From positions 6,262,001 to 6,326,000 of the forward strand of contig NC_135121.1 of the NCBI RefSeq assembly GCF_050908995.1: a stretch of 64,000 nucleotides of DNA, written 5' to 3'. Both the position numbers and the translations under genes were made by a program. The notes under the pieces are model-generated. The model saw nothing but the letters and a program-made list of their open reading frames with translations, had not been told where the DNA came from and did not search any database. The DNA comes from Andrena cerasifolii. Lineage: Eukaryota; Arthropoda; Insecta; Hymenoptera; Andrenidae. Shown here one piece after another: positions 10,772-21,457 of the stretch. Numbering within the stretch: position 1 is the stretch's first letter; each line of letters starts with the position of its first letter.

Positions 10772-11519
10772 CAGGCACTTCTACCGAAACTGAAAATACC
10801 GGTATCATAACGGTATTTTTCGGTTCCATCTTCAAAACCTTTATAGAAACTAAAAACGCAAATACCGGTAATTTTTTCGGTTCTCGGATTGTATTACAGT
10901 TTTCAAAATATTATTAAACAAGGATCAAAACCGGCATAACGAAACCGATTGTACGTGATATTGATGTTGCTGTAATACTGAAGCTAATTATAAAATAACA
11001 TGTATAATATGTTCGTAAGTGAAGAAGAAACTGATAATGTGACTGTCGGAATTCGGAAGGGAAACGTATTCTCATTTTCATATATCCTACACTTTTTTCA
11101 AATTTCTATCAAAATTGTTTTGATGAATATATATGAACAAAAATATCTTAGAAATATCGTGAAAATATAACTAAAAATATCTTAAAAGCTTTAAATAATG
11201 GGTTACGGAATTAAAAAAAATTATTGGTAAATGTATATTACTGTATTGGTATTTTTATGAACCAGATATTACTTCGTCAGTTTTACAGCTCAAATTAATA
11301 AGGGTTATAAAAATATTACTTTAATCTACCATGTCAACGAAAGAAGAACTGGGAAAATACAGGTATTTATTTTGGTTTCTATACTTTAATGATTTTGGTA
11401 TTCACCTATTTCGGTTTTATAATGATTTCTGTACTTATCTGTTTTGGTACAATATCGGTTTTTGTATAGCTTTGTTGACGTAATACCGGTATGAAAATTA
11501 TACTGGTTTGAAGTCCCTG
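10772..11519. mobile_element. hAT-type non-autonomous element with 8-bp target duplication
   Basis: The ends are CAGGCACTTCTACCGAAAC and, inverted, CAGGGACTTCAAACCAGTAT. Flanking octamers gtctcagt (10764-10771) and gtgtcagt (11520-11527) match at 7 of 8. The subterminal 'ataccggtat' recurs near both ends. There is no ORF. Its terminal style matches the element in PHF5A intron 1. Confidence 0.75.
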
Positions 11520-11575
11520 GTGTCAGTAAAACAAAGATATTTTTATGATGATTATATAAACTTAATTTTTCTTAT

Positions 11576-11745
11576 AGCGAATTCGGTATCCTTGTACTGA
11601 CTGTGCTGGTGCCAGAAATTATCCTACATGACTTTGGTTGTTTCTTATAGACACGAAGATGGCTGTATAAGAATCAAGCAATGAAAGTCATGTATGATAA
11701 TTTCTGGCACCAGCACAGAGTCAGTGCAAAGATACCGAATTCGCT
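11576..11745. repeat. Hairpin MITE, 170 bp
   Basis: The arms 'agcgaattcggtatccttg' ... 'ctggtgccagaaattatcc' and the inverse 'gataatttctggcaccagc' ... 'gataccgaattcgct' pair over about 70 bp around a short centre. Confidence 0.8.
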
Positions 11746-11829
11746 GTCATTGTAACCTGAGTTTACTGAAAATATTGAGCATTGTTTACTTATGTGAAAA
11801 TATTATTCATTGGTGGTAACTAATATTAG

Positions 11830-12900
11830 GGTAACGAGTTGATCTCTAAGGTAAAAGGCCCTATTATGAGACAATGTCCCCATTTATGAAACGTTACAAG
11901 CAAAAATGAATAATATAATATATATAATTACTATCTAAATTTGTATGTGTATGAATATAATGTTGCGTCAATGCAATTAACATAAGCAAAAAATGTTGAA
12001 GTGTCCATATCTCTAAGTTTGTACAAAATTAGTTGCTATTTGAGTTAATATATATAGACATTTACTTCTTTGTTTCAAGCATATTAACAAATTTCAATGA
12101 TTTTAAAAGATATTAAATAACATATTCGAAAGCTGAAAAGTCGTAGATTGTAATTAATTAAAAAAAATCAAATTCCAGTGTGATTTTATTAACTATAAAG
12201 CTATTTCATTTTATGTACATTACAAATATTAAAGTTTTTGTTTATTTATATTATTTTGTTTACGTTTGTAGTTCACTTTTTGTTGGATGTGTTCTTTACT
12301 TGTTTAGCCCCAACAAATCGAATGTCAATAAATCAACAAAATGTATGCGATGTATATGCAGAATCAATACAGTAAATATAAGAACTTCCGAAGGGATGAG
12401 AAAATTCATATAATTTTGTTTCATCAATATATTTATCTACACATTCACATGATATGTGCATTATACAAACTATTTTAAGAAATAATTATGTGGTATACGT
12501 ATCAAGCTGGCACCTACTATTAAATTATTAATCTTTTAAATATATATGTAACTATTGCACTATTAAACTGTTTAACATATAAAACTATTAAATCTTAAAG
12601 GCGAGGTTCAGCAAGCTAATTTGTAAACAAATTCCGTACATGCAAAAAATATGAAAAATATGCAGAATGTGCAACGTATATCCAGAATATGCAAATTGTG
12701 TAAAATCAAAAATATATTTTTAACATCTTAATGATGAATCATAGTTCTGTCAAAGTCCCGCTTCTTTAAGTCATTCCTGTAAAAACATGCATTTACATAA
12801 ACTTCCGCAGTCTATATTATAATTGGGTTAGGTATACCTAACCTAATTGGTGGAAATTGGAAAGGCCTGAGGTACTATGTAATTGCACGGTGGCAATAAT
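11830..12900. other. No gene seen
   Basis: This is AT-rich filler. A sequence near 11865 (ctattatgagacaatgtccc) resembles one end of a transposon but no matching second end was found. Confidence 0.35.
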
Positions 12901-12947
12901 GTACCGATTTCTTGTTGGAGAGCCGAAGTTGGGCAGGCCTACTGTAA

Positions 12948-14360
12948 CGCGTTGACGCAGCAGGACCGCGATCTTGGCCCCACTACTCACGCGCGTGGCA
13001 ATACGGCCACAGCTACGCCCCGCAGGAATTCGCGCGGGCAAAGTTAGCGCTGCACCGTTTATAAGGCCCCGCGACGGCCCAAACGAGGGAGATGGCCTCC
13101 AGCAATACAAGCTATTGGTTGGAACTCTTCTAAAGACGATACTCTCGCATCACCGAGTTGTTTTTTGCGCACTTTTTGAAACTTCCCTATCCACGTCTCC
13201 TGGAGGACGGGAGTTGATCATCCTCTGGACGAGACGTCGATACCCACTATCAAGGCCGCGTTTATACTGTTGGAGGTCCTAGGTGCAACATCAGTATGAG
13301 GCCCCAAAAGAACAAGTCTATTTCTACGGTTAGTAGCTATTACCCCAATAGTTTTTTGCCTCGTTGATGATACGTTCACGTATATGAATTTTTTTACAAT
13401 ATATCACCTTTCTGCACCTTGTGGTAAATGGGGCTCTGTCCACTGTCGAGGCCAGGGAAAGGACGAAAGGCTTTCTGATCTGCGTCCATTGGTAGGATAC
13501 TCCGCCTGGGCATCGAACGGCTAACCGGTCTTTTCCTCTCCTAATTACTCGCTGCCGTTCGTCATACGCGACGCACTCCGTAACCGCAATCCTCGCGTCG
13601 CGGCTTAAGTCTAGCATAAGCCGTAAGTATAAGTCGTTGTGATAAGCGTAGTTCTAAGACTAGTATATACTGCTCGACACTATTTTTGTCGAATATATGA
13701 TTTCGTATACATTAATTGAAATATAAATGCCCAAGAAAAGGCATATATCATTTTCTTAAAAATCATGTAAGTAAATAAGAAGGAGAAAACAATTTGAATG
13801 CAGGAAATTGACATGTACCTTTATACTGAATTTCACTTAGGAGTAGACTTGTTCCGCACAACAATGATTCTGAGCACGCTGTTGATTGGTAGGAAACTGA
13901 CAGAGAAAGCGATACAACCAATCGCGTGCGCAGGCAGTAGTGGGACTCCCGCAGATCGACTTCAAATCGGTGGGGGCGTAGGTATACTCTTATATGGAAT
14001 GATGGTATATAGAAATTTTTTGACGATAAAGTTTGTCGCTTTGAATAGTCACTTGTTTACTAATTCATAAAATTGAAACAAGACGTCATCTTCTTCTAAT
14101 AATTGATAATTTAAAACAATGTCATCTAGGTATTAGATGATACACTATTTACTTTACGTGAATTTCGTTTAACTTTTCGTGTGACCGATCGGCAGAAAAT
14201 AGTGTCCAGCAGTATAAGTGATAGTATTAAGGCCGAGAGAAACTGTAAGCCAGCAAGACCTGGCCGGGAATTATTGTACATATTAAACAAACCATAGTTT
14301 ATTACCCAGTCAATTGCGAGTCTTGTTCACGTCTCACAAGCGACCCCCCACTGAAGACGG
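12948..14360 (+). mobile_element. 5' LTR of a decayed Ty3/gypsy element, interrupted by a DNA transposon
   Basis: Blocks shared with the 3' LTR at 16284-16775, in the same order: 'gttgacgc(a/g)gcaggac', 'ggccccgcgacggcc', 'catcaccgagttgtttt', 'gtcgatacccac', 'atcctcg(c/t)g', 'gttctaa..ctagtata', 'gagaaactgtaagccagcaa', 'tggccgggaattattgtac', 'accca gtcaa' and a tail 'cgaagacg'-like. This copy also has about 330 bp near 13245-13580 that the other lacks, and a complete DNA element at 13668-14214. Orientation is set by the downstream plus-strand gag/RT/IN remnants. Confidence 0.7.
13668..14214. mobile_element. 547-bp TA-flanked DNA element nested in the LTR
   Basis: The ends TACTGCTCGACACTATTTTT and, inverted, TACTGCTGGACACTATTTTC form terminal inverted repeats. 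It is flanked by TA on both sides. The other LTR supplies an empty site: there 'ctagtataagcg' is uninterrupted, while here 'ctagtata' and 'taagtg' are separated by the element, with TA duplicated. This fits Tc1/mariner-like integration. It has no transposase. Confidence 0.85.
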
Positions 14361-14912
14361 TCAGAAATTGGTGCCCCAACAAGGACTTCGTAACCCTTCG
14401 TGGTCACACAGCAGGGGATATCTTTGCTAATATTTCTGCAAATTTTTAAAACTCGTTTTTTCCCCACAACTATTTTTTCAACTAAAAAAATTTATATTTC
14501 TAAAAAAAGACCATTAGAGCATGATTGTATAAGTATTATGAATGAACAGTCATCACTCAAAAGTTAAAAGTTTCCATAATACGAAACTGGTAACTGCAAA
14601 ATAACGTTGGGGTGGTGCAGTGAATCCCACCAATTTGTGATTATAAGAAGGTATGACCACGAAGGGTTAAGGGAGGACGATTGAATGGACACTCGAGTTG
14701 CTTGGGTGTATAAACTTAGAAAACCATTCCTCGAGAAGGTAGCCCAAAAGCACGGGGACTCTCGACACTTTGCGGGACCGGCTATAACAGCCATGTCCAA
14801 CGAGAATACAGCCACGGCCTCAGTCCTGACCAAGGAGGACATGGGAATAACAGCGACCCCACCGCATCATCGACCCATAGTGTGACAGAAGCGAGTATGC
14901 TGGCGAGGAGCG

Positions 14913-15056
14913 GAGGAGTTCCTCCACCGCTTGGAGGACCTGCAGGAAAGCTACGAAATAACCCCGGTCCAAATCTGCCGCTAGATCCTGGAGTGGTACC
15001 TGTAGCAAGCAGACGGAAAACCTGAAGATGTGGGGCGCGTTCCTCCAGGTCTTTAA
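14913..15056 (+). pseudogene. Ty3/gypsy gag remnant
   Basis: One plus-strand frame reads EEFLHRLEDLQESYEITPVQ ICR, a stop, ILEWYL, a stop, then QADGKPEDVG. This is the amphipathic pattern of gypsy capsid-like gag (helix with RLEDL, then W-Y-L about 25 residues later). Two in-frame stops show decay. It lies in the order expected after the 5' LTR. Confidence 0.55.
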
Positions 15057-15156
15057 AAAAAATTTGCTGCGGTGACGGCAGTACGATTTTGAGGTAGCCA
15101 TCCATCAGCGCCGCCACAGCCACATACGATGAAAGCGGCAGTTAGAGTAACTGCAC

Positions 15157-15303
15157 TCCGCACCAGCTACCTTCCAACGCCTCTCGGATCACGTCATCGG
15201 CCTGCGCTTAGAGATTTGAGCGTTTTCCTACCTGGATCATATTATTGTAATAGGGAGACCATTCAGGGTGCATTTGGCCAACCTCAAGGAGGTGCTTCTA
15301 TGA
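15157..15303 (+). pseudogene. Ty3/gypsy reverse transcriptase remnant
   Basis: This single frame holds SAPATFQRLSDHVIGLRLE, then an in-frame stop (15217-15219), then AFSYLDHIIVIGRPF and VHLANLKEVLL. These are the conserved 'APATFQRLM' and 'YLDD' blocks of gypsy reverse transcriptase. The second catalytic Asp of YLDD is His. The palm and RNase H that should follow are missing before the integrase piece. Confidence 0.75.
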
Positions 15304-15358
15304 CTACGGGATCCAGGACATCACTGGCCTGCGACCGGAACTCAACTGGAAGTAGTGC

Positions 15359-15604
15359 GTGTCCCAGCCACTGCGCGCAGTCATACTGCAAGAAATCCTC
15401 GATACACCCACAATGGGGCACCTCGGAATAAGCAAGATAGCGACGTGCCTGTCACAGCGCTACTTCTGGCGCCGCATGATACAGGAAGCGTACAACGTCC
15501 TCCAACATGCACCCGCCGAAGAAATGTACACAACACTAGGGACCAACCTCTGGGATGTGGTCACAGCCGACTTCATAGATGCCCTTCCGTGGTCCGGGAA
15601 GTAA
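15359..15604 (+). pseudogene. Ty3/gypsy integrase remnant (H2C2 start and core start)
   Basis: The frame contains ILQEILDTPTMGHLGISKIA and LSQRYFWRRMI, the His-His half of the integrase zinc-binding domain, then LWDVVTADFIDALPWSGK, which matches the beginning of the catalytic core, where the D of 'DFI' is the first catalytic acid. The Cys-Cys part and the rest of the core are lost. It follows the RT piece closely, so the element is internally deleted. Confidence 0.7.
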
Positions 15605-15609
15605 CCCAA

Positions 15610-15900
15610 CCTGTGTTACAAGTACAGCTGCAGCCGACCCAGCCACCGACAACGTGGCCGTTGCATCCACAGCCACCCACCAACCAGCAAACCGCGTTGT
15701 TGGCCCCAACAGTCTCAGCCATTACCACCGCCGCCGCCGATAACGTGGCCACAGCAACCATAGCCACAACCACTGCTGCAGCTCTACCGACAACATGGCC
15801 ACCGCAAGCCGTAGCCAACACCATAGCAATCGCAGCCACAGACGGCATGGCCGCAACAGTCGCAGCTAGTCTGCGCCACCAACATCAGTCACACCAACAT
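15610..15900 (+). repeat. Degenerate GC-rich minisatellite inside the gypsy element
   Basis: Words such as 'acaacgtggcc', 'taacgtggccacagcaac', 'acaacatggccaccgcaa' and 'acggcatggccgcaac' alternate with 'atagccac/acagccac' motifs, giving a Pro/Thr/Ala-rich open frame in several phases. This explains the long 250-codon frame at 15355-16107, which is unlikely to be a real gene. Confidence 0.5.
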
Positions 15901-16283
15901 TGGCGGGTCCGACTGGAGTTCCCCACCCTCCGAACAGCGTGGAGGTACAGCATCCAGGCTCCGGGTGGGGGCCGAGAAGTGAAATTGCTGAGGAAGCAAC
16001 AGCTCCGCATACGGTTCCACCCCAACGCGGGATCACGAGCCACGACCATGAGCCGGGCTTTGAAGCTATTTGAGTTTAAGCTATGGTACGTAAAGTCTAG
16101 TTTATAAATTACCGGGGTTATGGGTAGTATTTATGCACATCGAAAATAGTCGCAAGTCAACCACAGTTCATCCTAGGATATAAGTACTGTATATATTAGT
16201 CAGTAAGCATCTATATATAAAACCCGAGAGACAGAGCGAGTGAAAGATCGCGTCCCCCGAAGAAATAGGCGGATGTATGTCGT

Positions 16284-16775
16284 TGACGCGGCAGGACTGC
16301 GACACTCGCCCTCTATCATTCGTGCGCGCAGCGGCCACATGGCCCCGCGACGGCCAAAGCCGGACAGACGGCCTTAAGCGATACAGGTCGGACCTTTTTC
16401 ATGATCCTTCCGCATCACCGAGTTTTGTTGCTTTACACACTTTGTGACAGTTACCCATCCACGGGCTCCAGAGGACGGGAGGTCGATACCCGTTTTGTCC
16501 GCGATCCTCGTGCCGCGGTTACATCGTAGGCTTAAGTAGAAGTCGTCGTGAAAAAAGTAGTTCTAAATCTAGTATAAGCGATGGTATTGAGGTCGAGAGA
16601 AACTGTAAGCCAGCAAGACCTGGCCGGGAATTATTGTACGTATTGAACAAACCATCGTTTATTACCCAGTCAACTACAAGTGTTGTTCATACAACGGACG
16701 GCTCTGACCTACCGACCTGAGCCGGCTACACGGGGCCTCTTACGATCCACAAACGACTGACACCGAAGACGTCAT
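16284..16775 (+). mobile_element. 3' LTR of the decayed Ty3/gypsy element
   Basis: This shares ordered blocks with 12948-14360 (see there) over about 490 bp, plus about 55 bp near 16700-16755 absent from the other LTR. A TATA-like 'tatatataaaacc' stands just upstream, so the true LTR start may be earlier than marked. Divergence of the two LTRs is considerable, so the insertion is old. Confidence 0.65.
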
Positions 16776-16919
16776 ATGTCCAAAATCGATTAGAATTTCA
16801 TGAAATGCATGGATTTGGTAAACATAAACAAATTAGCTAAAAATTACTAATGCAATGAATTGTAATGGAAATTTTAATTTCTTAATCACGAATAACTACA
16901 TTCCTCAACTTCATAAATA

Positions 16920-17560
16920 TATACTGTTGCGCCGTAACAGTAATCTTTGTAAGGATGTTCCCAGTCATAAAAAGCTTTGTGACCGCATTTCGGGCGGTCT
17001 GTTGGAGCGGAAATAGGGTGATTGCCGACTCAGTCGATCGCCCGGAGTTCAGCGAGTGAACGAGGCGATATGCGTGAATTTACTGGTTTATTATTTCTAC
17101 TGTGTACACCGGCTTATCCTATCTTAACGCTATGTTATTATTCCTAACTGGCTCACGGTGCGGTTCGATGGTCCGGCGGTCCGAACTGGTCGGTATATCG
17201 AATGGTTCGGCGGGTAATTGGCAGAAATGGAGAGCACCGGAATAAGCCGGATGGCCCAGACGGAGGTTGCCCTTTACTGATGCAGCCTTGGTGGATACTC
17301 ACTAACGGACAAGCGTATCTCTAATGGTGCGGTTCCCTCGGAGGAAGTCGCTTATAAGACAGGAGTGTCGTATAAAAAGAGAGTGTCGTACCGGAGGTTT
17401 CGGCCAATAGACATAATCGTCTCAGCGAGCTGTCGGTTCTGACCTGCTTCGGGCTCCTATATATCGCGGCCGCTTATCTTCTCTAGTGAGGAACTCACTG
17501 GTATTAAACATTTATTGTCATTATTGCAAAGGAACTAGGCAGGGTGATGCAAAGTTTTTT
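16920..17560. other. GC-richer stretch without ORFs, possible LTR of the minus-strand gypsy fragment
   Basis: Composition is higher in G+C than the surroundings and no frame is open. It lies directly 3' (in minus-strand sense) of the RNase H fragment at 17598-18347, where a 3' LTR would be expected. No second copy is present to prove it. Confidence 0.3.
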
Positions 17561-17597
17561 CACTGATAAAATTTAAATATTTGAAAATTATCACTAG

Positions 17598-18347
17598 TCA
17601 GCTATTCCAGGTCCATAAATGGGCCCTCCCGCGGGCATTTCCCAATACGCCTGTGACCTCATTCTGCCTAACCTCTGCCTTCCCACGCGTCTGGAAAACA
17701 GAAACCACCATTACTTCGTTATTGTACTGATGAAATCTGTCATCCTTCTTGTTCACTTTGGAATCTGCAATGGATGACTCGTTTACGCAGGCGAGTACCT
17801 TTTCCAGATGCCTCGAATAAGAATTAGGAATTTTATCTGTCCATGAAACGTTCGTTTGGGAATCGGGAGCATGACTGGGTATAATTGAATTGCATGATAG
17901 TGCATCTGCATTGGAGTTTACTCTACCAGGCTTGTACACAATATTGTAATCGTACTCGTTTGGTTTAATTCTCCATCTCATAATTTTAGAAGTGGGATCC
18001 TTTGCGTTATTTAGCCAAACTAAAGGACGATGGTCTGCAACTAAGGCGAACTGCTGTCCATACAAGTAAGGTCGAAAATATTGCACAGCAAACAAAACAG
18101 CTAATAGTTCCTTTTCTATTGTGGAATAGTTGGTCTCAGCATTCTTTAAAGTCCGAAAAGCATAAGCTATTGGGAGGTCTTTTCTAATAGGTCCCTGACT
18201 TAAAACGGCTCCTACAGCGTAACCGGAGGCATCGATGGTAACCAGAAATGGTTGTGAGAAATTTGGGAACTGCAACAATGGCTCCAAACAAATCCCTCAG
18301 CTTTTCAAAAGCTGCTGAACTTCATTACTCCAGCAAAAAGGACTATT
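17598..18347 (-). pseudogene. Ty3/gypsy RNase H fragment with frameshifts
   Basis: The minus strand encodes LEPLLQFPNFSQPFLVTIDA SGYAVGAVLSQ, then ETNYSTIEKELLAVLFAVQY, ADHRPLVWLNN, KIMRWRIKP and GRVNSNADALS. These are the RT-connection and RNase H blocks of gypsy polyproteins, including catalytic D of TIDASG and E of IEKELLA, with the D of ADHRPL. Just upstream, FCWSNEVQQ, AFEKLRDLF and EPLLQF lie in three different frames, so two frameshifts occur between about 18340 and 18288. No palm domain precedes it and no integrase follows. The strand is opposite to the 12.9-16.8 kb element and the sequence is clearly different, so it is a second element. Confidence 0.85.
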
Positions 18348-18355
18348 CTTCTTCA

Positions 18356-18409
18356 GAAAAAAGAAACATGTAAATTTACATTTTAAAAAAAGAAACATGT
18401 AAATTTACC
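18356..18409. repeat. Tandem duplication of about 29 bp
   Basis: The word 'aaagaaacatgtaaatttac' occurs twice in a row (from about 18360 and 18389), at the junction between the RNase H fragment and the ORF at 18405-18743. It may mark a repair event. Confidence 0.75.
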
Positions 18410-18743
18410 CATTATCAGGAGGTTGGGTCGGCGCTGTATTCTGCTGCAACGGCTCACTGTGGATCACAGTGGCGCGTGCAGACGACGATGTCCCTGGATC
18501 TGCGAATCCTTCGAGGACAGGAACACTGACCGCATAAGTATTCTGAAACACAGAAATATTGGGGTTAACACTAGGAACACCGTGTGACGATGTTGAACTT
18601 TGTTCCTGCAGGACCATCCTCAAATCATGGATGTCCTGATCGATCGGTGGTCTCGGCGCGGTCGACGTCCTTTCCGTTTCCTCCTCCGAAGTAGTTTGAT
18701 AACGTGTGGGTTTCGTGACCACACGTTTCTCTCGTTGGCTCAT
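18405..18743 (-). CDS. 112-aa acidic/Ser-Thr-rich ORF, possibly a gypsy gag N-terminus
   Basis: The ATG at 18743 begins MSQREKRVVTKPTRYQTTSEEE and the frame ends PTQPPDNG plus a stop at 18405. It is rich in Ser, Thr, Pro and Gln, without structure signals. The frame ends at a GG|GTAAAT that could be a splice donor. The same strand and nearness to the gypsy RNase H fragment suggest a leftover gag start with the middle deleted. Association with the transposase further upstream at 19307-21457 cannot be excluded. I do not recognise a family. Confidence 0.35.
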   Translation of the reverse strand: MSQREKRVVTKPTRYQTTSEEETERTSTAPRPPIDQDIHDLRMVLQEQSSTSSHGVPSVNPNISVFQNTYAVSVPVLEGFADPGTSSSARATVIHSEPLQQNTAPTQPPDNG

Positions 18744-19306
18744 GTCGGTTTGCAAGTAAAAAAAAGTACATGTTACAATACTTAACAAAGGCGTGTTAGC
18801 TGTTTCTTACATTTTACATGCAATATTTTATGCACCACCTATTCAAGACGAACCTATATAACGTGCTACTCAATAAGTGGTGTGTAACTCGACAAAGGCT
18901 ACAACAGTAGAAAACGTGAAAATGACCCTTGCAGAAACATTCGAACCAAACGATAAAATAACTCATCACCAGAGATTAACAAGGATACGTGTAATATGGT
19001 TTTACTTGTGAAAAGCAGTACAAATGAAGAAAATGTAAATATTATAGCACGTCACTCATCAGAAAATAGTCGTAACTTACCAAAAACAGGAGACGAAACT
19101 AAATAGGGAAAACGATTCTTTTATTTTTGTTTAACATGGTGGAAATCCCTAACGAATATCTCACCCCCGTGGGAGGGGTGAGATTATGTGGGGCTTGCAC
19201 CCACTAAAACCGCCATGGTGACTGCCTGACGCGATAGGCTTACACAAGGGAGAGGGACTGACCGCGAGATACTTCTAACGAAAATAAATATTGAAGAATT
19301 TGAATA

Positions 19307-21457
19307 CTACGACTTCTCGCTGTGTGTAATAACGGCAACGACATAACTACGGGTTCCTAAGGGGATGGGGTCGCCGTTATTGCCAATGGGCGTACTACCG
19401 TAAAAAGGAATTCTATAACATTTAGCGCGAACCTGATTGGGGGAGATGTTTAGAATTTCAGGGCTCAATCTGGCGCATTTATATACACCAAGAACGGAAG
19501 ACTTTATGCCGACATCATAAAAATCATCGACCTCTAGAAATTTTTTAACACCTAAATGATAGGAGTTATCGGAGTTCATGCTAATATTGAAAATTAAGCA
19601 GATCGAGCCGTCGACTGAGATGCAACAATTATCGCGTACATTGATGCCCAGAGATATGTTATTGTACTCTATCTTGTGGTACTGAGAACAATTGGGGTCG
19701 TTACTAAGTGGTCTAGATACGTGAATAGAAAAATCAACATTATAATGAATGTTTGTGCCATGAAATTGTATCTCCCTCATCCTATTGGAAAATTGTTGGA
19801 GAGGAAGACTTGGCTTTCGCAGATACTTTTTAAAAATGGACATGTTGTTTTCATATGGAAAAGCAGAACATGAATCTAAATTACCAAGACATCTGACATC
19901 GTTGGTTAGGTGAAGAAGACCATGGACGTTATAACTATTAAAAGTTGGGCCATAAAGTTCTTCGTTACGAAGAACAAATTTCTCCAGAGCTGACTCTGCG
20001 AATCTCAAGTGTAGGCTGGATGGAGATTCTGAAACTAAAACCCGTATGGCTGCATGTAAGAATAAGAAATGCTTGTATACGGTTTCCTCCAGTACACCAT
20101 TCAGTATAACTGGCCCTGTATACAGAAGGAACTGACGAAATTCGGTCGCTTTATATTTAGAGCATAGTTCAATAGCTCTGGGACGTCTGGCAAAGTCTGA
20201 GGGGCAATATCTGTTAAGACTCTTCAGTCTCGTAGACAGTATAGAAATGTGTCGGCGGCGCAATTTTGAGAAAGGGGAATATTCTCCATGTACCCACGCA
20301 GACAACAGTTTTTTTACTACGCCCAAACATACAAGATGCATGTACTCGAATGGAACTTGCGAAACCATTCCTATCTGTAGCAATGACAATGGGCTTGTAC
20401 CTAGCTTCTGATGTTTCTGTGATGTTTCTTGTGATGTTTCTAACTGCCTAATGTAATCCTCATCGGTTCGAGGAGAATGATGTATCCCATTGAAAGCGTA
20501 ATGCCTACCGTTCAGGGTACCAGAAACCGTACATTTGGAACAGGGATGGAAAGACATATGCCCACGATGATTTAATACAAATGCTCGAGCTGGGGCATCG
20601 GCTATGAAACATCTCAGTCGTACGGGCAACTTAATGGAATGAAAATTTATGCCTCCGTTGGACATGATCGCCCTGACGTCTGCAATAAATTTCTCAAAGA
20701 AAATATTGGGGTCGTGTGGTTTTTGGGGACCTTTATAGATGCCTACCACTATCGGCTTTATCTGAGGAATATTTGAAATCCTACATTGAACGGGCCAGAT
20801 ATGAATGGAACTTGATTTGTCCAAACTATATCCATCGGTATGAAAATCTAATTCTAACTGTCTAACAAATGATACCGACAAAGTGTTAGGGAGACTTCTA
20901 ATAATTTCTGCTTCTAGATCAAAATGAATGTATTCTCCTGGTGGCACGACGAATGTGGCAGCAGGATTACGTGGCGTAGATACAAGTGTTCTAACATCCT
21001 GAGGCAACTTGGAGAAACAGGAATGTGTTCGAAGGAGAGATAATATATTATTTCCGTGAACGTGTGTCAAATTGTTGTCTACGAAACAAGACGCTAACCG
21101 TTGACGAAAAGATGCCTCGGAGGAAGTAACACAGGGCAATGAAAGTGTATCATGGATGTTAGAAACACGTGAGGTGGAAGTAGAAGGACCGGCGTCTTCT
21201 ACATTTATATCGCGCCTAGCACTGAATCTATCGAGGATTAAATTAACAGGAATGGACGAACTACAACCTGCAGGTGTGCTAGCAGCATCTTGCACGTTAA
21301 AAGTATTATCCGCGAATCCACTGACGGTGTTAAGTGCAGCACGGTATCGCAAGCGTAAGTTGCTTCGCACTTCGCGCATAACCCTGCTTCTTTGCCTCCC
21401 TGATAGTGCGTGTCCCGATTTCCGCGATGAAGATAATTTGAATTTATTAAATTCCAT
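19307..21457 (-). CDS. Tnp2/CACTA (EnSpm)-like transposase, intact 716-aa ORF
   Basis: A single uninterrupted frame starts at ATG 21457. Landmarks along the protein are: a basic, Ser-rich N-terminus; LPQDVRTLVSTPRNPAATFV near residue 155; a strand with DFHTDGYSLDKSSSIHIWPV near 207; RCFIADAPARAFVLNHRGH followed by CSKC near 285; EYMHLVCLGVVKKLLSAWVH near 372; ATEFRQFLLYTGPVILNGVL near 438; and YNVHGLLHLTNDVRCLG near 516. This order matches a large family of arthropod and cnidarian transposase-domain proteins related to plant Tnp2; the 'YMHxxxxGxxKKLL' block and the acids in 'TDG' and 'ADAPAR' are likely catalytic-core positions. It should act in the nucleus on element ends. Terminal repeats were not found. 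The length and lack of stops point to a young insertion or a co-opted gene. It is divergent from the ORF starting at 21741. Confidence 0.65.
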   Translation of the reverse strand: MEFNKFKLSSSRKSGHALSGRQRSRVMREVRSNLRLRYRAALNTVSGFADNTFNVQDAASTPAGCSSSIPVNLILDRFSARRDINVEDAGPSTSTSRVSNIHDTLSLPCVTSSEASFRQRLASCFVDNNLTHVHGNNILSLLRTHSCFSKLPQDVRTLVSTPRNPAATFVVPPGEYIHFDLEAEIIRSLPNTLSVSFVRQLELDFHTDGYSLDKSSSIHIWPVQCRISNIPQIKPIVVGIYKGPQKPHDPNIFFEKFIADVRAIMSNGGINFHSIKLPVRLRCFIADAPARAFVLNHRGHMSFHPCSKCTVSGTLNGRHYAFNGIHHSPRTDEDYIRQLETSQETSQKHQKLGTSPLSLLQIGMVSQVPFEYMHLVCLGVVKKLLSAWVHGEYSPFSKLRRRHISILSTRLKSLNRYCPSDFARRPRAIELCSKYKATEFRQFLLYTGPVILNGVLEETVYKHFLFLHAAIRVLVSESPSSLHLRFAESALEKFVLRNEELYGPTFNSYNVHGLLHLTNDVRCLGNLDSCSAFPYENNMSIFKKYLRKPSLPLQQFSNRMREIQFHGTNIHYNVDFSIHVSRPLSNDPNCSQYHKIEYNNISLGINVRDNCCISVDGSICLIFNISMNSDNSYHLGVKKFLEVDDFYDVGIKSSVLGVYKCARLSPEILNISPNQVRAKCYRIPFYGSTPIGNNGDPIPLGTRSYVVAVITHSEKS

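Noticed and set aside
13798..14070. 90-codon plus-strand ORF
   Set aside because: It lies wholly within the non-autonomous 547-bp DNA element, with no recognisable motif.
15355..16107. 250-codon plus-strand ORF rich in Thr, Ala and Pro
   Set aside because: The first part overlaps the integrase remnant in another frame and the rest is a degenerate GC-rich minisatellite that leaves several frames open; no protein-family signal.
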